DNA of 64,000 bases from Fragum whitleyi (GCA_948146395.1 OX411543.1:60069689-60133688); one strand, 5' to 3'; numbered from the stretch's first letter, positions 20,861-32,969 are shown. Notes: generated from the letters alone by a model not told the origin. A program made the numbers and translations.

Positions 20861-21132
20861 ACTTACAAGCGATCTAGAAAATGATTCCCTGTACTGCAAG
20901 GTAGGTATGGGCCTCCGGCTCCTCTTTATCATTCTGAACCGAGATTTGATCTAGCTTTCTAGCACCAAAAGTGCCGAGTTTAGATACGCGAGTGCGCAAT
21001 ATAAAATGAAGTCTTGGCAGCTCATAGATTAGAAATATTTTGTTGAAAAGACATAGCCAAGAGAAGCATCGAGCTACCAAAGATCATCAAGACGCAGTCC
21101 TACTTCTACAGACATCGGTCTGTCAACGGTTA

Positions 21133-21366
21133 TTGGTTTGAATGTGTTTTACGCCGCTTTCAACAATTTCTCAGTTATATCGCGGCGGCCGGAGCACCTA
21201 ACAATGGATTCTTGGTATTTCTTTCACCTGTACTACCATTACACCCTTTCCTAGCCTCCGACTGCTATCTCACATAGGTTTACGATTGGTGAGAGACAAA
21301 CGTCGGAAAGGATATTTGCCGCCACCGGGGATCGAACCCACGACTTCCAGATTGGAAGTCTTATGC
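21133..21366 (-). mobile_element. tRNA-derived SINE, copy 2 (13-bp target duplication)
   Basis: The body and B box are the same as in copy 1 at 5201. CTGTCAACGGTTA duplicates flank it at 21120-21132 and 21367-21379. On the minus strand it begins GCATAAGACTTCCAATCTGG, an anticodon-arm-like hairpin, so the A-box part is lost by 5' truncation. It retains a 19-bp segment missing from copy 1. Confidence 0.9.
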
Positions 21367-21709
21367 CTGTCAACGGTTAGAATAGCGATATAGGTAACAA
21401 AAAGGTGGATAAGGGAAACTGTCAACTAAATTTAGTGAAAATTGTAATGCTACGTATATTTAATCGACCATATCGATTTGATAGTTAGATAAATTTTCGA
21501 ATTAGATTACCATACTTTCGTATTTTTTCAAACTTGTTAACGTCCTTTGAGCAAATTGACGCTCGAAGTGTCTTAAAGTTGTAGCGTCATGTTTTTCTTT
21601 TTCTGACGGTATCTTTTTGTATTTCTTTGATTGTCTTATTTCATTTTCAGGTATTCCTTGTTTACTATATCTTTTTTATCTTGTCGTGGGGTCAAGATGA
21701 AAACATTGA

Positions 21710-21954
21710 AGTATCCTGGATAAACTGCTTACAAAAAAAATAATCGTAAGTCAAAATAACAAATCGTACCTGGTGTTTTTCTTTTTTGTTATATTCTGCC
21801 TTGCAATATCTCTTTGGAATCGTCTGCAGAAGACGATTCCAATTAGATGATAAATGGCAGAATATCATATTTAGTTACTACTGTAGAAGACAACTTTAAT
21901 GTTTTATATGCGCAAAAAATGATCGTAAGATCTTGAGTAAAACAGGTCCCAAGT
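21710..21954. repeat. Foldback family E, copy 1
   Basis: The central hairpin TTGGAATCGTCTGCAGAAGACGATTCCAA (split here as TTGGAATCGTCTGCAG and AAGACGATTCCAA) is set between ACGATTT/TCGTAAG words and a right end GAGTAAAACAGGTCCC. Related copies lie at 52425-52560 and 54510-54757, where GGGGCC(C/T)GTTTT ends are inverted. Confidence 0.6.
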
Positions 21955-22489
21955 TTGCACTTTGACGTAAACACACGTGAAATGCGGGTCTTATTTTCAA
22001 ACGGTTTTTTTTTTCATCTGAACGAAGAATATGCTGGGGTTTAAGGGTTACCACAGATGATGTTGCTATTGTCTGCTATGTTGAATAGACAATGATAACA
22101 TGTTCAGAAAGATTATCTGTTTGTAGACGGATGACATAGTAAATTATCAGTCTGCCATTTCCAGTTTACACAGAAATATGATAAATGATAAATTAAATAT
22201 CTGGGTCGTTGCCACTTCAAAAGATTAACACATAATCTCTGCCACATGGCCCTGAGATGCATAAACATTTGCGAAAGTTCAGAGATTGAACCTCGCTTTA
22301 CACTTACTTTCACGTGCAAAGAGGGATGACAATTTTCAAACGTTTTACCAGGGTTTTTACCTTGAAAGGAAGGCAGTTATTGTATATAAATTGGGGTATT
22401 ATTGGCAAGACATTGACCTATGTTCTTTAAATGAAAATTGCACGTGAAAAAGACTGATATAATATATAACCCGCAAACTTAAAAGGGGA

Positions 22490-22640
22490 CCATCTGGGTA
22501 CCCCGCAAAATAGACTTTTGGAAAAATGATGGGATCCAGCATAGATTACCGTGGAGGCGCAGTCTAACCGTGGAGGCGCAGTCTAACCAGGATCGACGCT
22601 TTACGCACTTCCCATATGGTCCCCTTTCGTGTGAAGGGCC
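22490..22640. mobile_element. MITE family 3, partial copy
   Basis: GGGGACCATCTGGGTACC on the left and TTTACGCACTTCCCATATGGTCCCC on the right are the inverted ends of the family. CCGTGGAGGCGCAGTCTAA is duplicated in tandem at 22549-22586. Confidence 0.6.
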
Positions 22641-23495
22641 ACATATAAACTTTGTGCACTGATAAAATGTAACAGATATTTATTTTTCTGTAGAGGTTTA
22701 TAATAGGCCAATAAAATTAGACTATGCTTTTAAAACAAAATTGCATCTTGAATTACATTTCAGCGCATTAATTAGCGTTCAGCCACGCTTTCAGGATAAT
22801 AAAACGCTTGCAAACTATTGGCAATTATGACCCACTTTGCAGGCGTTTACGCATGCTAAACAGGGCACAGTTTGCAAGCCTTTTGCTTTCCTCGCGCAGA
22901 GCTTGTTTTGATTTACCTAATCGGTTAGCCCGATGTTGATATCTTATAGTACTTTCAATTAAATGTTTGTTTAAAACCTAAATCAGCCAGATTTTTATTT
23001 CATTATTTTTTTTTAAGTAGAAAAAATCTTAAAAGCGCCTCAAGATATGCTTTTTGCTCTAATTAATTCGCAAAATCTTCATATTTAGAAAAATGTTGAA
23101 TTTTGCTTGAACGGGTGGCAGAACGTTGTAATATTTATAGGTTCAACGTTTTTCATGAATAAAATCAGAGCTATAATTACTATGTGAAATCTGTTTTATA
23201 TATTTTCATTAGTTATTTATCATTTTCATTTAGCAGTATTTAGCCTATAGATACGAATAACGCACATAAAATTCCAGATATTAATGATAAAGATTGAAAG
23301 ATTATGCCTAAAACCCTTTGAACGTTACATATTTTGTGATATAATGAGGGCGATGCGTCCGCACTTTAATTGATGAACCATAAATAAATCATCAAAATAT
23401 TGATGAAATATTCTTGAAGCCGTATGGCATCTTTCCGGTGTCATGTTATTCGTAGTGACTCTCCCATTTTTTTTCTCGATAAGTTTAATAGAGGA

Positions 23496-23910
23496 TAATC
23501 GTTTGTTTCAGTGTAAGATCGATTTATATTTCATTGAGTGAACAACAAAAGCTATATTTTCACGAGTGGCAGAGCCACGAGTGAAAATATAGCTTTTGTT
23601 ATTCACGAAATGAAATATTAATCGATCTTACTCGAAAAACAAACGATTATTCTATTTCTTTTATGCAAAAATAAGACAAAATGTGAAATTTTTAAGACAT
23701 ATTTTCGTAAAGCGCGTCATTTTGCGCGTGATTGCCATGCAACGTTCATTGTGACGTCACTTATTTCGCCCCGCATAGATGACGTCAGATAGGATGAAAT
23801 GCACAAAAGCAGGGTATAAGTTTTTGATAATTTCACTGCTTTGTGGTGAGATTATCAAGTGATAATCTATCTTTATTTCTCGATAAACCACCGAAAAGCA
23901 TTAAAGAAAC
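23496..23910. repeat. Foldback family A, copy 2
   Basis: A hairpin of about 155 bp (23496-23650) has arms containing AATCGTTTGTTT, AAGATCGATTTATATTTCATT and AAAAGCTATATTTTCACGAG, with apex GTGGCAGAGCCAC. It is followed by about 260 bp containing two GTGACGTCA/GATGACGTCA words and a smaller GATTATCAAGTGATAATC palindrome, ending CCACCGAAAAGCATTAAAGAAAC. The whole unit recurs inverted at 25085-25484. Confidence 0.85.
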
Positions 23911-24054
23911 TGAAATAATTCAGGTTTAGCCGTTGGCTTAGGTGTGCAGCTATGAGGTTTTGGTCGTCCACACTTTATGTTAATTTCAAACAAGAATATT
24001 TGTATAAAGGTAGAGGAACTGTAATAGATCTGCAAAGTTTCGGCAGTCAGGAAC

Positions 24055-24119
24055 TTTAACAGTGTTAACCGAGGTTTCCTAAAGGTTGCCATTAGGAAAC
24101 CTCGGTTAACATTGTGAAA
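24055..24119. repeat. Hairpin element
   Basis: CTTTAACAGTGTTAACCGAGG and TTTCCTAA pair with TTAGGAAACCTCGGTTAACATTG and TGAAAG. A diverged, unpaired relative (CTTTCACAGTGTTGACCGATG) lies at 42079-42100. Confidence 0.75.
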
Positions 24120-24224
24120 GATCATGTGCCCACTACCTTAAGCGTTCATAACTGAATAACACAATCAAAATCTAAATAATTTGATATACAATATTCATGT
24201 CACTAGATTTTTTTTGAATATACA

Positions 24225-24745
24225 GTAAAACATGTATTAAACGGCCACTTATTGGACCACCAAAAAACGCTCGTAACAGAGAATAGTCGCTTAGTACAAA
24301 ATTAGAAACACTATTATGATTGTATGTGTATCTAATTGCACATTCGTCAATTTCCCTTTGTTGATAAAGCTCAATAGATTTGTCTCAGTAAGACGATTCA
24401 AATGAGTTTTAAAAAAGCAGGACTCGTTTACAATAGATCATAGACCAATTTAATGAACCTTTTATGATATTTTGATTAAAAGAAGGGGGTTTTGAAAACG
24501 GTCGCTGAATAAAAACAAGAGCACCGCCTACGGATGCAGCGCTGTGATGGTGACCACACAAGTTTTATGAAGATATATTCAATAACAATATGACCAAGGT
24601 TAAAATTCGTCACACCAACGCCAACGGCGACATCAACGTCAACGCAAACGAGTACGACGACAAGGTGATCATAATAGCTCGGGTTTTCGCCGAGCTAAAG
24701 TGGTCGCTTAAAAGACGTGGTCGTTCGAGCAAGATGGGCTGTACG
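24225..24745. mobile_element. TA-flanked MITE family 2, copy 2, with nested insertion
   Basis: The left end is ACAGTAAAACATGTATTAAACGGCCAC and the right end is GACGTGGTCGTTCGAGCAAGATGGGCTGTA. CAGT...CTG sits inside TA. About 190 bp at 24514-24702 (from ACAAGAGCACCGCC to TTTTCGCCGAGCTAAA) interrupt the right half and look like a separate element ending in a CTCGG/CCGAG hairpin. Confidence 0.65.
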
Positions 24746-24784
24746 TGAAAAGCCGAGATTTATTTCTACGTTTCTCACACGATT

Positions 24785-24920
24785 TGAGTCTGTACATATC
24801 AGTTCCAAATATTTCAAAAGCGCACCACACAAAGACTCTAGCCAGCCTGTGTATCAGCATATTCTGACCAGAGTCTTCTTTTCTGAATGCAGATAGAAAT
24901 GTCTCAATGTGCATTAAGAC
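24785..24920. repeat. Dispersed repeat with AGCCAGCCTGTG core (inverted)
   Basis: GTTCCAAATATTTCAAAAGCGC, AAAGACTCTAGCCAGCCTGTG and TCTGACCAGAGTCTTC correspond, inverted, to 5960-6070. Confidence 0.5.
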
Positions 24921-25084
24921 ATCGAGGCCATCTTCGTATTTTACTATGTGACTGTCTGCAGTGTCTAGGCTGCACAATGCTTACACCTTGCGCTCACGTT
25001 GAATAGTCCGAAATGCTACTATTTAGTTTGGTGCCAGAATGAAAATTCTACCGCGGTATACCGCGTATGCTTACAAAGTAACAT

Positions 25085-25484
25085 AGTTTCTTTAATGCTT
25101 TTCGGTGGTTTATGGAGTAATAACGATAGATTATCACTTGATAATCTCACCGCAAAATCAGTGAAATTATCAAAAACTCATACCCTGCTTTTGTGCATTT
25201 CATCGTATCTGGCGTCATCTATGCGGGGCGAAATAAGTGACGTCACAATGAACGTTGCATAGCAATCACGCGCTAAATGACGCACTTTAAGTAAATATGT
25301 CCTAGAAATTTCACATTTTGTCTCATTTTTGCAATAAAGAAATAGAATAATCGTTTGTTTTTCGAGAAAGATCGATTAATATTTCATTTCGTGAACAACA
25401 AAAGCTATATTTTCACTCGAAAATATAGCTTTTGTTGTTCACGAAATGAATATATATCGATCTTACACTGAGACAAACGATTAT
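25085..25484. repeat. Foldback family A, copy 3
   Basis: This is the reverse complement of the 23496-23910 unit with few changes. GTTTCTTTAATGCTTTTCGGTGG opens it, followed by the GATAATC palindrome, the TGACGTCACAATGAACG block, and the large hairpin (25347-25484) ending ACAAACGATTAT. The hairpin apex is nearly lost here. Confidence 0.85.
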
Positions 25485-25570
25485 CATCTATATTTACCAT
25501 TGGTATTTCAGTCAGTATTATAATGTACTCGGCAGAGCTTACGGTGACCATCATAGATACAGAGAATAAC

Positions 25571-25700
25571 ATGTTAGTGTCTTAAAATATCAATGTTATC
25601 TAGTCGAGGTTGGGAGAATTTTTCATGACGAGGCTCTGCCGAGTCACGATAATTTCTCACTCCCTAGACCAGATAACATTGATATTTTAGACACTAACAT
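25571..25700. repeat. Foldback family C, copy 1
   Basis: ATGTTAGTGTCTTAAAATATCAATGTTATC on the left is mirrored by GATAACATTGATATTTTAGACACTAACAT on the right. The apex is ACGAGGCTCTGCCGAGT. A half copy with the same apex lies at 53365-53450. The next 1.6 kb (25706-27290) contains nothing I recognise. Confidence 0.85.
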
Positions 25701-27295
25701 ATTATTCTATTTATCATGCAATCTTTTTTCTTGCTTAATGATAAAAAAAAACCTTAAAAATCAAAGAAATTCAGATGAGAGTATAAGCAACTTTTCTAAA
25801 AATAGATTGCCTGATATCATATTATGTTATCAGACAGGTGATATTATGTCAATACAGGCTTCATTGCATGACGAAGGTAAAAAAAATCTCTGAATTCACG
25901 ATGTTAAATAATTTCACCCATTCATTGGTTACCCTTTCAGAGACACACCGGTATGCTTTTACACTAAGCCATCTAAACACTGACTGCAAAAGTCGCTTGA
26001 TTGAAATAAGCTTGACTTGATTGTATAACAAACGCTATCAAAGCATCGCGTGATAATACATTACGCTATGGACGGACAGAAATAAAGTTTCACTCTTAGA
26101 TTGTTTTATGTAGATATAAAATGACAGAACCCCTTTTTATTATCATTTATCTATTTTCTTTTTTATTTGAAATCGAGATATCATACAGTGAAATTGAATG
26201 ACTTAAAACTTTTATTTCGCCAAGGCTAATCTTTCTATGATTGGGAAAATTTAATTTTTGCAAAATTTCGTAAAAACAATCGGAAGTAATAACCTCATTA
26301 TGTTGAAGCCTTTAAAATAATAGAATTCAATCTGGAAATGCATGAAAAGAAAGACCGATATTCCTGAATTAAACGAAAATCATTCTGAAAAATAAAGCAA
26401 CTACTAACACCTCAAAGCTTATTCTTCAATTTCGAGCAAACTATTTACGCATGTGAGTTTCGCATGTTTGTCTTATTCAATCGAATATTAAGGTAAACGT
26501 ATTTGACAGCTGGAAACTTCATATAAACACAAGAAAAAAATGAAAGATTATTCACGAAAAGTAACGATTTTGTAACTCGAAATCAATAGACTGGACCCCT
26601 TACTGATCTTGTCGCTTCGGAAAAAAATAAGTTACAAAATTATTGAAAATGTTTGGTTTAAGTGCCAATGCCCGTGGGTCATTCTAAATCGCCTAAAACT
26701 ACGCACATTTCCTAATCTAAGAACAAGTTTTGTATTTTTTCTATGAAAAACCGTGAAAGAGCAGCTTTAAATGTCATTCAACGTTCAAATTCCAACCAGT
26801 TGCACAAGCTTAACTGAATTTCATACGAAACAAAGTCAAAAGTGCTAACGGCTTTTGATAAAAAAAAATAATAATAAGATGTCTTTTTGACCCTTTGAAT
26901 TTAATCTATTTTCAAAACTGAAGCTTTAAAAGTAGGTACGAAAAATACGCAATTTGAAACGTTTGCATGTCGTAATTTTGCTAAAGTTTCCAGTAATAAA
27001 AAGCTTACCATTGTGATCAAATAACCAACATGAATCGATACACTAGCTCTACACAGGTCCACTATTTTCTCAATACTGCCTACTTGATTCCAGTCAATCT
27101 CTTCTATATAGCATCAACTGTACGAGGAAAAAAGCTTCAGAAACTGGACTGCTTGGCCAGATAAACTAGAGATTTCGTGTTTATACCGTATTTATTTGGA
27201 AGTCACAGTGTTAAAGCGGACGGACACAGAAACAAATTTTTTTTAAAAAAAAAATAATCGTTTTAAAATTTCCAATAAAATACCTGTAAATATGC

Positions 27296-27605
27296 AATAC
27301 GTACTAAGTGTATCATATGAAAAAAATATCTAACGAGGTTGGGAGAATTGAAAATTGTCGAGGCTCTGCCGAGACAATTATCAATTCTCATTACCGAGTT
27401 AGACATTCTTTTTTCATACAATACACTAAATACGTAATATTTTTATCTTATAACCTCTATTTGTCTTCTTTTCGTCGATGTTTCTAACTGAAATGCAAGT
27501 TTATAAAAGTAACCGCACTATATCTTTGTTCTCAAAATAACTATGTGATATCATAAAAAAATATTACACGGGATGTTATCACACGGATATTTGTATAGTT
27601 ATAAG
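27296..27605. repeat. Foldback family B, copy 2
   Basis: The hairpin arms AATACGTACTAAGTGTAT, ATATCTAACGAGGTTGG and GAGAATTGAAAATTGTC surround the apex CGAGGCTCTGCCGAG. A 165-bp tail (CTTATAACCTCTATTTGTCTT to GGATATTTGTATAGTTATAAG) is shared with copies at 17104 and 32163. Confidence 0.85.
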
Positions 27606-27779
27606 ATAAAAAGCGATCAAAGACAAGAAAACAACAATATTCTAATTTTCTGAGAATTTCAAAATCCAGTCTTGGATTGTTGCAGAATTTACTTCTATAA
27701 ATGACAAACTTTATAGAATGTTTGGAGTGTTTTGTGCAGTTAAGAAAGTTAAGAGCGCTTTTGCGCTTTCAAAGTACAC

Positions 27780-28115
27780 ATCATCTTTCTCCAGCGACCA
27801 CGTCTATTATGCGACCATTTATATTAAGCGACCGTTTTCAAAATCCACATTGTTAAATCGAAATATCTTAAAAGTTAGGTATGGTTGGTCTAAAAAAATG
27901 TTTAAAAATGAATCCTTTGTTATTAAAACTCACCTAAGTCGTCTCAATGAGACGATTTGAGTATTAACAACACAGGAAAATTGAGAAATTCGCAATAATA
28001 TGTATATTCAATCATAAAGTATGTTAATTATTTATTAAGCAAACCTGTATATCAAGCGGCCATTTTCTTTAACGACCGCTCTTTGGTGGTCCTGTTAGGG
28101 GTCGCTTAAAACAAT
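27780..28115. mobile_element. TA-flanked MITE family 2, copy 3 (inverted)
   Basis: CAGCGACCACGTCTATTATGCGACC and ATTAAGCGACCGTTTTCAAAA occur at the left. GCGGCCATTTTCTTTAACGACCGCTCTTTGGTGGTCC occurs at the right. The order is inverted relative to 24225. A GTCGTCTCAATGAGACGA hairpin lies in the middle. Confidence 0.6.
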
Positions 28116-28224
28116 TTTTACCGTAATTCTTTTGAGTGAAGACCGAGCGATTGAAAATTGTCTTGATTGGACGACTGTCAATTACACCTTGGATATACAT
28201 AGAGGATCCACTGAATTTATTAAA

Positions 28225-28280
28225 CGAGTCACCTATAAACAGATAAAAACGAGGCTTCGCCGAGTTTTTATCTCCTTTAG
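28225..28280. repeat. Small foldback with CGAGGCTTCGCCGAG apex
   Basis: ATAAACAGATAAAAA and AAAACTCGG-type arms close on CGAGGCTTCGCCGAG. The stem is short compared with families A to D. The 28280-29180 stretch beyond it is unremarkable. Confidence 0.6.
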
Positions 28281-29187
28281 ATGACGCATTTTGATGAGCA
28301 CAAATCTGATATTCTTTTAATATTATGACCCTATTTTTTGTAATAAAACGAGGAAATTGCATTATTTATCGATTCAAGTTAATCCGCGAAACATATTATG
28401 CCGTTTGCGAAAAAATATCGTAGATATCCGTTCTTAGCTCATTTGTATAATTATTCCACTTGTATAATAATACCCGTCTAATATCAAACGTATTCAACGG
28501 GGTTATTTCACTCCCGAGACGTAGGTCTTTTTAAAATGTAAATGTTGCATGTGTATACACCTATATCTAAACATTGTCGCCTGTTTTTTTTAATATTTAT
28601 TCACGCTCACATCTTTAAATGCGGTCGTATTTCTATATGTCCACACTCAAAATATTTTGGCGCGAATGCTAACATGCAACAATTCAAAGCATTCAAAGCA
28701 TTCCAAACTTTCATTCAAAATGTACCGAAATCACTCAAAAGGATCCGAAACTTCAATCAAATCTGCGCGAACACGAATTTTGGCCTGCCAAACTACCAAA
28801 CTTTTAGTTATAGAACAATACGTATATTTTGTAAAAGGTAGGTAAAATAACATCCCAATTTTAAATATTACACAACGATCCTTGAGCCCAATGCATTTCA
28901 TATGCGTAGACAACTTAAGGAGACGCATGTTTGATAGTTACATTTTAGTTTTGGTTACGAATTTCTCGCTTTTGCCCATAGAGTTAGGCAAAGGGTTTTC
29001 CCATTCTGCAAAAGAATTTTAAAAGAATTGCCTAGTAAATGTTGTACGGAAAATTTAACTCGGAAAACATTTATTTAAATATTTAGAGAAGAAATGCAAA
29101 CACCCTGATTTATCTGGTTAAAATTCAATTCCAAAAACAATGTGCCGCCTAATATGTAGGCCTTTCCCCATGCACTCGTTAGTTCTA

Positions 29188-29320
29188 GCAAGGGCGTAGC
29201 TCCCGTTACGCAATTTACGCAAGTGCGTAAAAGAATTATTTCTCGGTTGAAAAATATTGTTAAGAATGATCATAACATCCAAACTACAGCTTATTCAAGC
29301 TGTAATTTCGATGTTTTGAT
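29188..29320. repeat. Dispersed repeat shared with 360-480
   Basis: Shared words include AAGGGCGTAGCTCCCGTTACGCAATTTACGC and AAACTACAGCTTATTCAAGCTGTAATTTCGATGTTTTGAT. The latter folds back on itself here, giving the palindrome that the copy at 360 has lost. Confidence 0.6.
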
Positions 29321-30440
29321 TATTCACTAACGCTCAAATCATACAAAGGGAGCGGTTTGAGGACATCTTTAGTTAAAGTCCACATATCGCCTTTATACTA
29401 TGCTGCTGATTGCGTAAAAATTTCAAAGTCCTGGATACGCCTATGGTTCTAGAACTGAAATATCAAAACTGCGGCCGGTAAAATCTCCAGTAACAATGTT
29501 TCAGATGGCATTCAGATTTGTTTGTATGTAAATTTCAATTCCAAACACAGACACTCGAGGTTGTTAAAGTATTCGTAATCAAGTTGATATTTTCAGAGAA
29601 TGTATATGAACGATGATATATAGTAAGAGGCCTTCATAATTTCTAAGCACTTTATTAACTGATAAAAAAAAATTACGTTATAGCTTTATGTGTGAACCGT
29701 TCTTTCTTTTCTAGCAGTATGTATTTTTTTTTAAAAAACCATCAAATTGCTTTTATATCATTGCTTTCATATGAACACTTGTCCGAAATGTCTGTAGTAT
29801 CAACCACCTTCTCTCTTTGTCACAAAGTTCGTTCATATAACCTATTAGCTGTGTACGCTCAGAAATGTATGATTGCTGAGGAATTTATGACGTCACGCAG
29901 TACCAAAAAATTAATTGTTGACTACGCTGAAACGAACTCATAAACGGCCACATTGCATTTGCTACATTTTAACACATTTATAGCCATTAAATGAAGTATC
30001 TTTTATTTCTATATAAAAGGTCGTTAAATTTGGCGTATTCTACTACAAGAATGGATTCGAATTTTTGTCCTCGGTGTCTGAAGCAAACTGTCATTCACAA
30101 GAATCCTCCTTTACGAAAGTAACAAAAGTTGCACATTTTCGAGAAATTTAAAAGAATGGTCCAAGAAATACTCTAACATTAATCATATAATTTACAATCG
30201 CCGATGCCTATTACGTGTCAGATATCAAATTATTGAAGAAAATAGTATTGTGGTTGTTTTTGTTTCTCACACAAGCATACAATGTTAAAATTACTCGACC
30301 AACCAATGTTAATTAAGAAATCGGAGTTACCGTTGAATTTCATTCAAATTTGTTACTTTCCTCATATTTTCTCCGGTCGGTATTAATTAAAGATTCCCCC
30401 ACAATGATTTTGTAATACAATTCGCATATCTCCGATCTAA

Positions 30441-30679
30441 CCCTTTTCATGCTGAATAAATTTTGGCTAAAAATTTTCATCAAAATCAAAGGGCAAAAAG
30501 CACTGAAAGTACAAACTGTAGGTCAATTTTTATTTTGAAAATATAATCTATTGACAAATCTGGTTTAAAAGTGAGAAACAGGTGGTGTAGACTAACATCA
30601 GACTGCACATATGTGCAGGCTGATGTTTGTCTATAGCTTCTGCCAAAGCAGGAATATTCCGGGTTCAGCTTGACAAGGG
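30441..30679. mobile_element. piggyBac-type MITE, copy 2
   Basis: It is nearly identical to 20449-20686, with ends CCCTTTTCATGCTGAA and TTCAGCTTGACAAGGG. The right flank is TTAA (30680-30683) and the left is CTAA, a TTAA changed by one base. It is 239 bp long. Confidence 0.88.
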
Positions 30680-30799
30680 TTAAGATACGATAGGCAATAC
30701 TACTTTTTCAGCAAAAACTAAGTGGTCGTTTCAGCGTATATGGTGAGTTTTGTGAAAGTTGCAGGGTAAAAATTTTAATAAGAAAAGTAGAAAAGGAAC

Positions 30800-30900
30800 T
30801 GGAAAAGTGCAAATGGTTTTCTGGTGAAATTATCAAGTGATAATCTATCGTTATTTCTCGATGATCCACCGAACATCATTATAGAATACCAATATAACTT
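30800..30900. repeat. Fragment of foldback family A tail
   Basis: GGTGAAATTATCAAGTGATAATCTATCGTTATTTCTCGATGATCCACCGAA matches the GATAATC palindrome and end of the unit at 23496. The large hairpin is absent. Confidence 0.65.
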
Positions 30901-31339
30901 ATCTATCAACCAATCAGGGAAAGAAAGTACGTTTAAGAGGCGAGACCTTGTCAGAGACAATAACAACCAATAAGATAGTATATTTCCCAGAGGTTTTGTT
31001 TTAATCACATCCAAGCAATTCGTTATTGACAAGTACATGATTGAATTCCCACGGATCCTGTCACAAAGCATGAGAAACAAACATCTTGCAGTCCAACAAG
31101 GTTTGTAAAACTTCACAGAGATTCTGCCATGCATCCTACGCATAAAAACATGGTGATAAATTGTCATAGGATACGCTCGTCAAACTACTGGATGAAAATC
31201 AACAAAGGACTGTAACTTGAAGATAAGCTATGTAGAGTCACAATTCTTGTGCACTGTACTACGTAATTTAGAGAGGAACACAACTACCAAGTTTCAATCG
31301 ATCGTATAAAAGGTGACAGAGTTATGCTCCGCACAAAGA

Positions 31340-31430
31340 AGTGGACGCCAACAGCCAACCAGCCCACGCCAGACGCTACGGGTGATCACATGGTACGTCC
31401 CGTTATTCGACGGGCGTATGAAATGGTAGC
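31340..31430. repeat. Short dispersed repeat with GGGTGATCACA
   Basis: GGTGATCACATGGTACGTC and GACGGGCGTAT recur at 55734-55785 as GGTGATCACTTAATACGTCG and ACGGGCGTAT. The element type is unknown. The surrounding 30900-32160 has no other feature I can support. Confidence 0.4.
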
Positions 31431-32162
31431 TTGGCTCCTAGGCTGTCAATTAGTGTTAAATTCAATAAGTTATACCACGGAGCCACTAAGAACAAGTGAA
31501 CGTTATTCTCTGTCATAAATCAGACCCATCACTCGACAGGGATGTGAACAAAGTACCGAATCTTGCCAGAATGTATATATTTCTATGAATAAGTCGCATC
31601 AGCACAGCGTTTGTTTTTCAGTGGCACGATCGCTTACCCGGCCTTATATACCATTGACGTAAAGTTAAGCATACTTTTCTACCAATTGTTGAGAATCTTG
31701 GACAATTTCGTAAGATTCGGGTTCAGGAGAAGGTATGCTGATATCCCATGACTGTGTAAGACACATAAACAATGTGCCTTCCTTGATCAAAAGGTGCTAA
31801 GCCTGCGTTCAAGAGTGGGGAGGCATTACGAAGTATTAAGCGGAAGTTGGAAAAAGCCATGGACTGCAAGCTTTAATTTCGCACATGGTTCTAAAAGTGT
31901 TGACGAAATGAATACGTTGATAAGATTTCAGTAATGGTATGGTGTAACGTCAAGAGATTTAATGTGGTTTGGTCATCAAGATTATATGCATCGAATTTGA
32001 AATTAGGGGTCGACATTCAAATAAGCATTCTCGATGCAGATGTAAGTAAAGGTGTCCATGGGTTAACTCATTAAATGGTCACCCATCTGGTTTTGAAATA
32101 ATCACCTGTTTCAATTTGGTCAGCGAAGATTGGTTTCGGGTTTTTAGTCTCAAACGCACAAT

Positions 32163-32485
32163 CGGTAAATATATAATACGTACTTAGTGTATTATATGAA
32201 AAAAAATATCTAACGAGGTTGGGAGAATTGAAAATTGTCGAGGCTCTGCCGAGACAATTATCAATTCTCACAACTGAGTTAGATATTTTTTCATATAATA
32301 CACTAAGTACGTATTATATTTATCTTATAACCTCTATTTGTCTTGTTTTCGACGATGTTTCTTACTGAAATGCAAGTTTCCAAAAATAACCGCATTATAT
32401 CTTTGTTCTAAAAATAACTATGTGATATCATAAAAAAATATCATACGGGATGTTATCATACAGATATTTGTATAGTTATAAGATA
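32163..32485. repeat. Foldback family B, copy 3
   Basis: It has the same arms, apex (CGAGGCTCTGCCGAG) and tail as 27296-27605, with few differences. This is the best-paired copy: ATACGTACTTAGTGTATTATATG is mirrored by CATATAATACACTAAGTACGTAT. Confidence 0.88.
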
Positions 32486-32525
32486 ATTCTAAATACGATA
32501 AGCTTAACTTTATGCCAAAATGATA

Positions 32526-32965
32526 CAGTTCAGAACATCGTGAAATTGACCAGATGATTGATTTTGGAATGATTTTGAAATGAAAATGAATGAGTTTCGT
32601 AGTGAGCTCTGAGGGCATTTAAAGGAAGGTATTCCAATATCGCTTGCTTTGTTCAAGATGAACAAAATTAGTGATATTTATTACCTCCCTTTAATAAAAA
32701 TAATACGTACATTTCTGTTTGTGTGACGTCGTGGACCAACTAATTACTTAAAAAAATCCACACTAGCCAATAAAATCGTAGAATGATTTGATCGATTTGA
32801 TTTAAATATTGATCGTTTTGAACAATTTCGAAATGTTTTCTGATAATTTCAGAGCCATTTTGATCGAATTGAATGAGTGTTTGATATGAATGAACAGAGC
32901 TCTGAGTGAATGATTTAGAATGATTTTGATCGGAATGAGTTTCAATTTCACGATGTTTGAAACTG
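32526..32965. mobile_element. Mariner-like MITE family 1, copy 3 (reference copy)
   Basis: A 440-bp element with ends CAGTTCAGAACATCGTGAAATTGA and TCAATTTCACGATGTTTGAAACTG, flanked by TA on both sides. The central hairpin is AAAGGAAGGTATT...TTATTACCTCCCTTT, followed by AATAAAA. TA duplication with CAGT-type ends indicates mobilisation by a Tc1/mariner transposase. No transposase is present in the window. Confidence 0.88.
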
Positions 32966-32969
32966 TATT

